14,365 nt of DNA. Origin: Flectobacillus sp. (GTDB lineage: Bacteria > Bacteroidota > Bacteroidia > Cytophagales > Spirosomataceae). The stretch is taken from assembly GCA_029865665.1 (NCBI GenBank), contig JARXAV010000167.1, positions 1 through 14,365 on the forward strand, in the 5' to 3' direction. Position numbers and translations under genes: made by a program. Below are positions 7,862 to 14,365 of the stretch, piece after piece; the first letter of the stretch is position 1; each line of letters opens with the position of its first letter. The notes below the pieces were generated by a model. The model saw nothing but the letters and a program-made list of their open reading frames with translations. It did no database searches and was not told the DNA's origin.

Positions 7862-9064
7862 TTATTTCAATTTAGCTACCGCTACTTTGATACGCTCGCA
7901 AGCTTCTACTAATTGTTCGTCAGCCGCCGCCGTAGAGATACGCATACAGTTTGGAGCTCCGAAACCAGAACCTGCTACGGTTGCAACAAATGCGTCAGCC
8001 AATAACCATAAACAGAAATCGTCTGAGTTATTGATAGCCGTTGTGCCATCTGTTTTACCGAAATAGTAAGAAATATCAGGGAATGCGTAGAATGCACCGT
8101 CTGGCATATTTACTTTGAAACCAGGGATTTCACGTAATAAACCAACTACTAATTTACGACGACGGTCATACGCTTCTTTCATTTTGTAGGCATCATCCAA
8201 TGGGCCATTGAATGCTGCTACTGCTGCTTTTTGAGCGATTGAACCTGTACCCGAAGTTACTTGTCCTTGTAATTTCTCGATGCCTTCTGCAATCCATTTT
8301 GCCGAAGCCGTGAAACCAATTCTCCAGCCTGTCATAGCGTGACCTTTAGCCACCCCATTTACCGTAATAACACGGTCTTTGATAGCAGGAATTGAACCAA
8401 TCGAGAAGTGACCACCGTCTGTGAAGTTGATGTATTCATAGATTTCATCCGCCAATACAAAGATGTTTGGATTTTTTTCTACGATGGCAGCGATTGCTCT
8501 TAATTCTTCTTCGGTATAAACAGAACCCGTTGGGTTGTTTGGAGAAGCAAACATCACCAATTTCGTTTTTGGAGTGATTGCTGCTTCAAATTGTTCTGGA
8601 GTTACTTTGAAGTTATTGTCAAAAGAGCCTTCAACGATAACCGAAGTTCCTTCTGCTAATTTCACCATTTCAGAATAAGAAACCCAGTATGGAGCAAAGA
8701 TTAATACTTCGTCACCTGGATTAATCAATACAGAGATAGCATTCGCTAATGAATGTTTTGCACCTGTTGATACAACGATATTTTCTGGTTTCCAGTCAAT
8801 TTTATTATCACGTAATAACTTATCTGCGATAGCTTTACGAAGGTCAGGATAACCCGCTACAGGTGAATATCCATGAAAACCAGCGTCGATAGCGTCCTTT
8901 GCAGCATCACAAATGTGCTTAGGCGTTTTGAAATCTGGTTCACCAACTGAAAGACTAATAACCTTATGACCTAACGCTGCTAATTCACGAGCTTTTTTAG
9001 TCATTCCCAAGGTAGCTGATTCCTCTAATGCGTTAATTCGATTTGATAATAATTCGACAGACAT
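7862..9064 (-). CDS. Pyridoxal-phosphate class I aminotransferase, AspC-like
   Basis: Cytosolic fold-type I PLP enzyme, 400 residues from the chosen ATG, matching the I-beta aspartate aminotransferase group that acts on aspartate and often other amino acids with 2-oxoglutarate. Landmarks: SVGEPDFKTP near the N-terminus, GYSPVAGYPDLR, ASPNNPTG (PLP-contacting Asn), LADEIYEYI (Asp and Tyr of the cofactor site), the Schiff-base Lys240 in VAKGHAMTGWRIGF, and the substrate-carboxylate Arg375 in CMRIST. In-frame GTG (9094) and ATG (9091) lie further upstream, but the TAnnTTTG box at 9115-9108 puts the transcript start near 9101, leaving almost no leader for them. Homologues usually begin just before LLSNRINAL, so 9064 is preferred. 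Exact substrate range (aspartate, prephenate or others) cannot be read from the sequence. Confidence 0.95.
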   Translation of the reverse strand: MSVELLSNRINALEESATLGMTKKARELAALGHKVISLSVGEPDFKTPKHICDAAKDAIDAGFHGYSPVAGYPDLRKAIADKLLRDNKIDWKPENIVVSTGAKHSLANAISVLINPGDEVLIFAPYWVSYSEMVKLAEGTSVIVEGSFDNNFKVTPEQFEAAITPKTKLVMFASPNNPTGSVYTEEELRAIAAIVEKNPNIFVLADEIYEYINFTDGGHFSIGSIPAIKDRVITVNGVAKGHAMTGWRIGFTASAKWIAEGIEKLQGQVTSGTGSIAQKAAVAAFNGPLDDAYKMKEAYDRRRKLVVGLLREIPGFKVNMPDGAFYAFPDISYYFGKTDGTTAINNSDDFCLWLLADAFVATVAGSGFGAPNCMRISTAAADEQLVEACERIKVAVAKLK

Positions 9065-9107
9065 TTTTTTTCGGATTTTAGGCGTGTTCATCACACCGCT
9101 ATTTTAA

Positions 9108-9115
9108 CAAATGTA
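9108..9115 (-). promoter_or_regulatory. Putative -7 box of the aminotransferase promoter
   Basis: The minus strand reads TACATTTG, an exact TAnnTTTG match. The predicted start site is near 9101, about 37 nt before the preferred ATG. A -33 TTTG is not evident. Confidence 0.55.
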
Positions 9116-9265
9116 TGGGCTGTAAAAGGTGTCCCATACGTAAATCGTGCAAAATTACTTGATGTGTGCTTTGTAAGCTAAAATTTTTGTAATTATTTCT
9201 ATATAGACGATGCCCATTCTCCTAAAGAATACAAAATTATTTTTTAAGGATTTTTAACGACCCTT

Positions 9266-9293
9266 GCAACCTTTGAGAAAGCCTGCCTGTCTA
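9266..9293 (+). promoter_or_regulatory. Putative ECF-sigma promoter of the PepSY-like lipoprotein gene
   Basis: GCAACC at 9266-9271 and GTCTA at 9289-9293 are separated by 17 bp, the layout of extracytoplasmic-function sigma promoters (an AAC-containing -35 and a GTC-type -10). The start would fall near 9300, giving a leader of about 60 nt to the ATG at 9361. No TAnnTTTG box is seen on this strand in the interval. Assignment to an ECF sigma factor is inference from motif and spacing. Confidence 0.45.
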
Positions 9294-9360
9294 AGTATTC
9301 AGAAAGAGTCCAAAACAATATTCGTTTAATTATTAAATCACATTAAAACAAATTCAAAAC

Positions 9361-9990
9361 ATGAAAAAATTATTGTTTATGTTGATGGCTGCAATGGGTC
9401 TATTTGTAGCAAGTTGTAAGCAAGGAGACGACGTAACACCTAGCTCTTCTGATGACATTTTAGATGCTGTAACCGCATCAGCAGCTCGTACTGCTGCCGT
9501 TTCTGATACCGCTACTAAAAAGGTATGTAAAGGAAATATTACAAGTGTTGACCCTGCTGCTTTACCTGCTGCAATTACTACATACATCACTACTAACTAT
9601 GCAGGTGCTTCTATCAAATTTGCTGGTAAAGATGCAGTAGGGCAGTATTTAGTAGGTATCGAAAAAGACACTGTAAGAACAGGTTTATTGTTTGATGCCA
9701 ACGGAGTATTCATCAAAGCGATGGTGCATTATGCTAAAAAATCAAAATTGACTGAGGTTGCAGTGACAGCTTTACCTGCTGTTATTACTACTTATGTATC
9801 GACTAATTATGCTGGTTATACCATCAAGCGTGCGGGAACGGATGCTTCTGGTAATTATTTAGTAGGTATTTTAGATAGCACAGGTGCTAAAAAAGTAGTA
9901 TTACAATTCACCTCAGCAGGGGTATTCACAGCAGTGAAAGAAGTACCGCCACATCAGGGTAAAGATGGAAAAGGAAAAACAAAAAGATAA
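9361..9990 (+). CDS. Lipoprotein with two PepSY-like (DUF2874-type) repeats
   Basis: Protein of 209 residues with a lipoprotein signal peptide: hydrophobic run to FVASC, with Cys19 as the lipidated residue, so it should be anchored in the envelope. After a Ser/Thr/Ala-rich linker (about 24-60) come two copies of one domain, about 68-120 and 138-191, offset by 70 residues. Each begins LPAAITTY or LPAVITTY, continues TNYAG and YLVGI, and ends near NGVF or AGVF. This is the pattern of small PepSY-like domains (related to the beta-lactamase-inhibitor-like fold) frequent in Bacteroidota. The last 15 residues are a Lys/Gly-rich basic tail. Function is not known; binding or inhibition in the periplasm is only a guess. 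The likely ECF promoter points to control by an envelope or stress signal. A clear terminator follows, so it is probably monocistronic. Confidence 0.88.
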   Translation: MKKLLFMLMAAMGLFVASCKQGDDVTPSSSDDILDAVTASAARTAAVSDTATKKVCKGNITSVDPAALPAAITTYITTNYAGASIKFAGKDAVGQYLVGIEKDTVRTGLLFDANGVFIKAMVHYAKKSKLTEVAVTALPAVITTYVSTNYAGYTIKRAGTDASGNYLVGILDSTGAKKVVLQFTSAGVFTAVKEVPPHQGKDGKGKTKR

Positions 9991-10012
9991 GATTTAGGTT
10001 CATGGTTTCTCG

Positions 10013-10047
10013 AAAGGTCTTCTCATTATTGGGGAGACCTTTTTTTG
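10013..10047 (+). terminator. Rho-independent terminator of the PepSY-like lipoprotein gene
   Basis: AAAGGTCTTCTC at 10013-10024 pairs with GGGGAGACCTTT at 10031-10042 (12 bp with two G-U pairs) around a 6-nt loop. The T run continues to 10046. Confidence 0.88.
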
Positions 10048-10136
10048 TTAATGTTAAAATTATGATAAGCCATAATAAGGTTCTAACCTAGCTTGCTTAA
10101 CTTGTGAAAAATATTCCAAAAAATAATTCTAGAAAA

Positions 10137-11273
10137 ATGAAAAGAACCAGTCTATTGTCGCTGTTATTGATGTTATGTTTCCCTCTTGTTTATGGACAAA
10201 AGAAAGCAGCTAGTCCGAAAGAATTTTTCTTACTAGTAGGTACATACACCGCCAAAACCAGTGAAGGAGTTTATTGCTACAAATTCAATACTAAAACGGG
10301 CGATTTTGAATACGCAAGCACGGCCAAAGGATTAAAAAATCCATCTTTTTTAACGGTGTCACCTAACAAAAAAATGGTTTATACCGTGGGTGAATACGAC
10401 AAAGTAGGAGCTGTAAATGCGCTTAAAGTAAACGATAAAACAGGAGAATTAACCTTTGTAAATACCCAACCAGCAGGTGGAGGGGCTTCATGCCATATTA
10501 CGACTGATAAATCAGGTAAATGGATATTAGTAGGAAATTATACAGGAGGAGATTTGAGTATTTTACCCATCAATGCCGATGGTTCGGTAGGAGTTCTGAA
10601 ACAAACGATTCAGCACAAAGGAAGTAGTGTAAACAAAGACCGTCAGACAGCACCACACGTTCACTCGGTGAATATTGCGGCTAATAACCGTGATGTATTT
10701 GTGCCAGATTTGGGATTGGATAAAATTATGACTTACTCGCTTGATGCCAAAACAGGAGCCTTAACCGCTGGAAATCCTGCTTTTACTGCCGTTGAAGCAG
10801 GTGCAGGCCCAAGACATTTCTGTTTTCATCCAAACAATAAGTTTGCCTATTCAATTCAAGAGTTAAACTCGTCTGTAAATGTATATGATTATAAAAACGG
10901 TGCTTTGACAGAAAAACAGATGATTTCTACTTTACCAGATTCTTATACAGGACAAAAATGGTGTGCAGATTTTCATATTTCGGCAGATGGTAAATTCTTA
11001 TATGCTTCGAATCGTGGACATCAGAGTTTAACAATTTACTCGGTTGATCCACAAACAGGGAAGTTGACATGGGTAGATAATACTTCTGTGTTAGGAAAAA
11101 CACCTCGTAATTTCACGATTGACCCGACGGGTAATTTTGTATTAGTGGCTAATCAGGATTCAGATAACATCGTGATTTTTAAACGAGATAAGACAACGGG
11201 TAAAATAACGCCAACAGGAAAAGAAATCACCGTTTCGATGCCTGTTTGCTTGCAATGGCTTCCGAAAAAATAA
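10137..11273 (+). CDS. Exported lactonase-family seven-bladed beta-propeller (6-phosphogluconolactonase YbhE-like)
   Basis: Protein of 378 residues from the preferred ATG. It opens with a signal peptide (MKRTSLLSLLLML, then VYG before QKK), so unlike the cytosolic YbhE/Pgl enzymes it should be exported. The rest is a run of beta-propeller blades of the lactonase family: LLVGTYTAKTSEGVY, LTVSPNKKMVYTVGEY, CHITTDKSGKWILVGNY, PHVHSVNIAANNRDVFVPDLG, GPRHFCFHPNNKFAYSI, DFHISADGKFLYASNRG and RNFTIDPTGNFVLVANQ. The conserved His and Arg residues of the family (PHVH, GPRHF, NRG, PRNF) are present. A GTG further upstream (10104) would only add a polar stretch before the signal peptide, so 10137 is chosen. 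The substrate is unknown: family members hydrolyse sugar lactones, and an exported one might act on other lactones. No clear promoter or terminator of its own was seen. Confidence 0.9.
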   Translation: MKRTSLLSLLLMLCFPLVYGQKKAASPKEFFLLVGTYTAKTSEGVYCYKFNTKTGDFEYASTAKGLKNPSFLTVSPNKKMVYTVGEYDKVGAVNALKVNDKTGELTFVNTQPAGGGASCHITTDKSGKWILVGNYTGGDLSILPINADGSVGVLKQTIQHKGSSVNKDRQTAPHVHSVNIAANNRDVFVPDLGLDKIMTYSLDAKTGALTAGNPAFTAVEAGAGPRHFCFHPNNKFAYSIQELNSSVNVYDYKNGALTEKQMISTLPDSYTGQKWCADFHISADGKFLYASNRGHQSLTIYSVDPQTGKLTWVDNTSVLGKTPRNFTIDPTGNFVLVANQDSDNIVIFKRDKTTGKITPTGKEITVSMPVCLQWLPKK

Positions 11274-11362
11274 GCGTTTATGCTTGTTTGTAGGGGGTAA
11301 TCTGTTCTGACCCTGACAGTAGTCAACGACTAGAACAGCTATATCACTAAGCGATTGATGAG

Positions 11363-11653
11363 ACCGATGTGTAATCCCTACGGGATAGGGTTCGTCGGTA
11401 CTTTTTTTGGGTTACCAATGTATAATCCCTCTGGGATAACCCTGACAGCGGCTTTTTTGCCCTGTTAGGGTTGTTATCTGGTAACTCTGTTTTCTAAGTT
11501 CCATCTGGACTGCTGATCTAGTTAGTAAGCAGGGAGGTTACCGATGTGTAATCCCTACGGGATAACCCTGACAGCGGCTTTTTTGCCCTGTCAGGGTTGC
11601 TATCTGGTAGTTCTGCTAAGTTCCATCGAGACGACCGATTTAGTAAGCAGAGA
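11363..11653. repeat. Tandem array of structured REP-like repeat units
   Basis: Two near-complete units, 11410-11535 and 11536-about 11653, are similar along their length (about 6 changes in the first 75 nt; the second has a short deletion). A partial unit precedes them: 11363-11387 is identical to 11540-11564 over 25 nt. Each full unit folds into several hairpins. ATCCC/GGGAT flanks a 3-nt loop. CCCTGACAG at 11566-11574 pairs perfectly with CTGTCAGGG at 11588-11596, with GGC/GCC and a T6 loop inside; in the first unit the right arm is CTGTTAGGG, a G-U change. GTTACC (11411-11416) pairs with GGTAAC (11480-11485), enclosing both. CTGCT/AGCAG or TCTGCT/AGCAGA close the 3' part. Read on the minus strand the core ATCCCGTAGGGATTACA resembles, from memory, REP-like elements common in Bacteroidota. 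No RAYT transposase is in the window. Confidence 0.85.
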
Positions 11654-11674
11654 TTTTAATCCCTGCATTTACAC

Positions 11675-11700
11675 TAATCTCCGCAAATGTGCGGAGATTA
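11675..11700. repeat. Perfect 11-bp hairpin just after the REP-like array
   Basis: TAATCTCCGCA at 11675-11685 pairs exactly with TGCGGAGATTA at 11690-11700 around a 4-nt AATG loop. No T tract follows on either strand, so it is not a standard terminator. It may be another intergenic palindrome or a remnant of the adjacent array. Confidence 0.75.
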
Positions 11701-11806
11701 AGCCCATATATTCACCGCAAAGCCTTTACTGAACTCAAAAACGCTTTTCTAGCGAAATACTTCCCACAAAAAAACTGTACCTTTCGGGAAATATTTGTTC
11801 GATTCC

Positions 11807-13009
11807 ATGAAAATTCTGCATACTGCCGATTGGCATTTAGGTAAAAAACTCCACAAATACGATCTTACAGAAGAGCATCAGTTATTTTTTGACTGGCTCG
11901 TCTCGCTTATTCAAGAACGTGAAATTACGCTGTTATTGATTTCGGGCGATGTCTTTGATTTGGCAAATCCGCCAACAGAAGCTCGTGCTTTATACTTTAA
12001 CTTCCTTCGTAAAATGATTGAGTTGAAGTGTAAAATCGTCATCACAGGAGGTAATCACGATTCGGCTTCGATGCTCAATGCACCCAAAGATATTTTGGCT
12101 TTGTTGGATGTGCGGGTAATTGGTGGAGCAACGCCAAATCTGGCAGATGAACTACTGGTTTATGACGACTTAGTGGTGTGTCCAGTGCCTTATTTGCGGG
12201 ATGCCGATTTACGTCAGTCTTTAGAAGGGGAAACAGCCAGCAATCGAGTAGAGGCGGTGCGACAAGGAATTAAAAGCCATTACGACGAGTTAGCTCAGTT
12301 GTGTCAAGAGCAATATCCCGATAGATTCGCTCTGGCAATGGGACATTTATATGCTCACGGAGCCAGCACGTCGGAGTCGGAACGAGAAATACAAATGGGT
12401 AATTTAGCTGGTTTTGAAGGTACTGATTTCTCCTCGACTTTTCAGTATGTAGCTTTGGGACATATTCATCGTCCGCAACGGGTTTCGGGTTTAGAACACA
12501 TTCGCTATTCGGGTTCGCCCATTGCTTTGAGTTTTAGCGAAAAAGACGATGCCAAAACGGTAATCGAACTAACCCTTGAACATAACCAATTACAGGAAAT
12601 TACCCCCATTGCCGTACCCAAATTTCGAGTATTAAAGAAATTGACAGGTTCGCTCGAAAAAGTAAAAAGTCAGTTGACAAGCTTTCAGAACGAAGCTCCT
12701 TTGAAAGCATTTTTAGAAATAGAAGTAAGCGAAGAAGCCTATAATCCTTTATTGATTCGTGAATTAAATGAAATTGTAAGCATTTTTGAAGACGAGCATG
12801 CAACGGTTTTGAAACATCGAATTACCTTCAAAAACGAAGTAAACAGTACGGATGAACTTTTTCACGAAGGACAGCAAATCGACGACATTTCTGAAATAGA
12901 TATTCTTAAAAGACGGTTGGACAAAGAAGACGGTCTTTCTGACGAACACCGTGCCTTAGTGCTAGAGGCTTTCACCGAACTATTACAAAAAGTAAAAGAA
13001 GAAAACTAA
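11807..13009 (+). CDS. sbcD: SbcD, nuclease subunit of the SbcCD exonuclease
   Basis: Mre11-type metallophosphoesterase nuclease that, with the SMC-like ATPase SbcC (Rad50 homologue), opens DNA hairpins and processes double-strand ends. It has 400 residues, normal for the family. All phosphoesterase motifs are visible: MKILHTADWHLG (Asp8, His10), SGDVFD (Asp48), GGNHDS (Asn83, His84), MGH (His180) and ALGHIH (His219, His221). The C-terminal part (about 260-400) fits the capping and SbcC-contacting region. The ATG at 11807 directly begins the universal MKILHTADWH motif; a TTG four codons upstream is less likely. sbcC usually follows sbcD directly, but here the next gene is a helicase on the same strand after about 200 bp, so the partner must be encoded elsewhere. 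Confidence 0.95.
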   Translation: MKILHTADWHLGKKLHKYDLTEEHQLFFDWLVSLIQEREITLLLISGDVFDLANPPTEARALYFNFLRKMIELKCKIVITGGNHDSASMLNAPKDILALLDVRVIGGATPNLADELLVYDDLVVCPVPYLRDADLRQSLEGETASNRVEAVRQGIKSHYDELAQLCQEQYPDRFALAMGHLYAHGASTSESEREIQMGNLAGFEGTDFSSTFQYVALGHIHRPQRVSGLEHIRYSGSPIALSFSEKDDAKTVIELTLEHNQLQEITPIAVPKFRVLKKLTGSLEKVKSQLTSFQNEAPLKAFLEIEVSEEAYNPLLIRELNEIVSIFEDEHATVLKHRITFKNEVNSTDELFHEGQQIDDISEIDILKRRLDKEDGLSDEHRALVLEAFTELLQKVKEEN

Positions 13010-13015
13010 TCATGC

Positions 13016-13201
13016 GTAGTGATGAATGTATCACGTACCTTTGTATGGCGTAACCAAGAGGAAATAATCACTCTATCAAGTAATCAGTCAAAAATCTTGT
13101 TATTTGTTTTTTGTAAAGACTTCACTCATAACTAGTGTATTCAATCCAAAATCCAACATTCAAAATTTTCCATTATTACTCAGTTACGCATTCATCATTA
13201 C
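13016..13201. repeat. Dispersed AT-rich palindromic repeat, copy 2, before the helicase gene
   Basis: Positions 13143-13183 match 1328-1368 in the dcw operon at about 34 of 41 bases (AATCCAAAATCCAACAT and so on). The opposite arm is degraded: a loose counterpart lies at about 13077-13115. Other inverted pairs nest around it: GTAGTGATGAATG (13016-13028) with CATTCATCATTAC (13189-13201), 12 of 13 paired, and GCGTAAC (13048-13054) with GTTACGC (13183-13189). The element fills almost the whole gap between sbcD and the helicase gene. Confidence 0.65.
13036..13043 (+). promoter_or_regulatory. Putative -7 box upstream of the helicase gene
   Basis: TACCTTTG matches TAnnTTTG exactly. It would start transcription near 13050 and give a leader of about 165 nt that contains the palindromic repeat. 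No -33 element is clear. Confidence 0.4.
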
Positions 13202-13216
13202 TTTCCTTTATCACGT

Positions 13217-14365
13217 ATGTCTTTTGAATCATTAGGTTTGTCCGAATCGTTACTCAAAGCGATTGCCAAACAACAATATCCAGCTCCTTTTCCTATCCAA
13301 GAACAAGCCATTCCTGCCATTTTAGCGGGGCATGATATTCAAGGAATTGCCCAAACGGGTTCGGGTAAAACGGCTAGTTTTGTATTGCCGATTTTGGAGT
13401 TGTTTCAACGAAAAAAAGAAACGAGAAGCTTACACCTCAAAGTGTTAATTCTTGCTCCTACTCGTGAACTGGTGCTTCAAATCAGTGAGGTTATCAGTAT
13501 GTTTTCGGAGAATTTGCCCATCAAAGTAAAAAATATGGCTGTTTTTGGGGGAATACCCATCAATCAGCAGATTGCTAAATTAAAAGATACCGAAATCTTA
13601 GTAGCTACGCCAGGGCGTTTATTGGATTTGATTTTTACGCAATCGGTAAGCCTAAAGCGGGTAGAAATGCTGGTTTTGGACGAAGCCGATAAAATGTTAG
13701 ACCTTGGTTTTGAGGAGGAAATGAACGATGTACTTTCGCTTTTACCCAAGAAGCGTCAGAATATTTTGTTTTCGGCAACACTGGATACTAAGTTGACGGT
13801 AATCAAAGACCGTTTATTGTCAGAACCTGTTAAAATCGAGATTGAAGCTGAGATTGTTAATATTGACCAAATTAAACAAACGGCTTATTTGGTTGACCCA
13901 GACCGCAAAGGTCCTTTGTTGCGTTATTTGATTAAGACCCAAGAAATGACCCAAGTATTAGTCTTTGTGTCTTCGACCCGAACGGCAGATAATGTGGTGG
14001 ATAAGTTGAAGAAAAATGGTATTTCAGCTTTGGCTATTCACAGTAAAAAATCACAAGGAGCTAGAACGGAAGCTTTACAAAGTTTCAAGAAAGGAAAGCT
14101 CAACGTGTTAGTGGCAACTGATTTGGCTTCAAGAGGAATTGATATTGCTTTTTTACCCTTTGTTATTAATTACGAATTGCCTCGTTCGCCTAAAGATTAC
14201 GTCCATCGTATCGGTAGAACGGGTCGTGCCAATGCCTCTGGAGAAGCCCTTTCTTTAGTTTCTCCAGAAGAGGAACATCATTTCCGTATCATTGAGAAAA
14301 AGATGGGTAAAAAGGTAGAAAAAATCGACATGGCAGAAGAGAAGGCTTTTGAAAAGTATTATTAA
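13217..14365 (+). CDS. DEAD-box ATP-dependent RNA helicase, RhlE-like
   Basis: Cytosolic RNA helicase that remodels RNA secondary structure, for example in ribosome assembly, RNA decay or cold adaptation. It is 382 residues and complete; the stop codon is the last three bases of the window. All motifs are in order: Q motif around PFPIQEQAIP (Gln28), I AQTGSGKT (45-52), Ia PTREL (81-85), Ib TPGR (131-134), II DEAD (155-158), III SAT (186-188), IV VLVFVSS (about 247-253), V ATDLASRGID (300-309) and VI HRIGRTGR (330-337). The tail after the helicase core is short (about 40 residues, Lys/Glu-rich) and lacks the long basic extension or RNA-binding domain of DbpA/CsdA types, which suits a minimal RhlE-like enzyme. 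The 5' leader carries a palindromic repeat. Confidence 0.96.
   Translation: MSFESLGLSESLLKAIAKQQYPAPFPIQEQAIPAILAGHDIQGIAQTGSGKTASFVLPILELFQRKKETRSLHLKVLILAPTRELVLQISEVISMFSENLPIKVKNMAVFGGIPINQQIAKLKDTEILVATPGRLLDLIFTQSVSLKRVEMLVLDEADKMLDLGFEEEMNDVLSLLPKKRQNILFSATLDTKLTVIKDRLLSEPVKIEIEAEIVNIDQIKQTAYLVDPDRKGPLLRYLIKTQEMTQVLVFVSSTRTADNVVDKLKKNGISALAIHSKKSQGARTEALQSFKKGKLNVLVATDLASRGIDIAFLPFVINYELPRSPKDYVHRIGRTGRANASGEALSLVSPEEEHHFRIIEKKMGKKVEKIDMAEEKAFEKYY

Larger units (their letters stand above)
11274..11806. other. Long intergenic region, mostly structured repeats
   Basis: This 533-bp space between the lactonase and sbcD genes has no credible gene. It contains a 7-bp inverted pair (CTGTTCT at 11302-11308, AGAACAG at 11332-11338), the tandem multi-hairpin array and a separate perfect hairpin, listed on their own. 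The last 100 bp lead into sbcD and contain TACCTTTC at 11778-11785, one base off the TAnnTTTG promoter box. Confidence 0.6.

Noticed and set aside
9198..9207. Perfect palindrome TCTATATAGA in the divergent aminotransferase/lipoprotein promoter region as an operator
   Set aside because: A 10-bp AT-rich palindrome is expected by chance in such sequence, and there is no second site.
9354..9590. Minus-strand open frame of 78 codons antisense to the PepSY-like lipoprotein gene
   Set aside because: It lies wholly within a well-supported gene on the other strand and has no family features; likewise for similar antisense frames at 3204-3386, 12600-12949 and 13564-13749.
11363..11653. CRISPR array
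   Set aside because: The repeats are about 120 bp, adjoin without unique spacers, and have internal hairpins; no cas genes are present.
11544..11732. Open frame of 62 codons on the plus strand in the intergenic region before sbcD
   Set aside because: It runs through the tandem hairpin repeat; its codons simply read the repeat, with no domain, start context or conservation to support it.
13030..13217. Direct repeat ATCACGTA at 13030-13037 and 13210-13217 as a possible target duplication around a mobile element
   Set aside because: The enclosed ends do not form terminal inverted repeats, and the right copy overlaps the helicase start codon; an 8-bp match at this distance can be chance.

Overview
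The window looks like a chromosomal segment of a member of the Bacteroidota, most likely order Cytophagales. Four signs support this. The DNA is AT-rich. Several genes have the Bacteroidota -7 promoter box TAnnTTTG and no clear Shine-Dalgarno sequence. The protein families are typical of the phylum: a Bacteroidota-style FtsL-like protein, a TPR/DUF3857/transglutaminase protein and a PepSY-like lipoprotein. The intergenic spaces carry palindromic repeats of kinds often seen in this phylum. The genus cannot be fixed from the sequence.

Layout. Positions 1-2682 (minus strand) hold the head of a division and cell wall (dcw) operon: rsmH, an ftsL-like gene and an ftsI-type transpeptidase gene cut by the window edge. 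A divergent intergenic region (2683-3119) leads to a plus-strand gene for a small secreted protein, which ends in a strong terminator. A large imperfect palindrome of 10-bp units (about 3843-3968) separates it from a convergent minus-strand gene for a 1258-residue exported TPR/DUF3857/transglutaminase-like protein. Upstream of that gene, on the same strand and separated by a terminator, is a class I aminotransferase gene. Then come plus-strand genes: a lipoprotein with two PepSY-like repeats and an apparent ECF-sigma promoter, an exported lactonase-family beta-propeller, sbcD (nuclease subunit of SbcCD) and a RhlE-like DEAD-box RNA helicase that ends exactly at the last base.

How the genes relate. 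Only the dcw genes form a clear functional unit: peptidoglycan cross-linking at the septum, a divisome bitopic protein, and the 16S rRNA methyltransferase that usually heads this operon. The other genes look like single-gene units with their own signals: envelope or exported proteins (210-aa protein, transglutaminase-like protein, PepSY lipoprotein, lactonase) and housekeeping enzymes (aminotransferase, SbcD, helicase). No phage, transposase, CRISPR, tRNA or rRNA gene was seen.

The most distinctive content is noncoding. Three unrelated families of structured repeats sit between genes: a tandem array of about 120-bp multi-hairpin units at 11363-11653, a 40-bp-arm palindrome at 3879-3968, and a dispersed AT-rich palindrome present both inside the dcw operon (about 1265-1368) and before the helicase gene (about 13016-13201). 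I did not find convincing evidence of a new multi-gene system; the repeats are the best candidates for something under-described.
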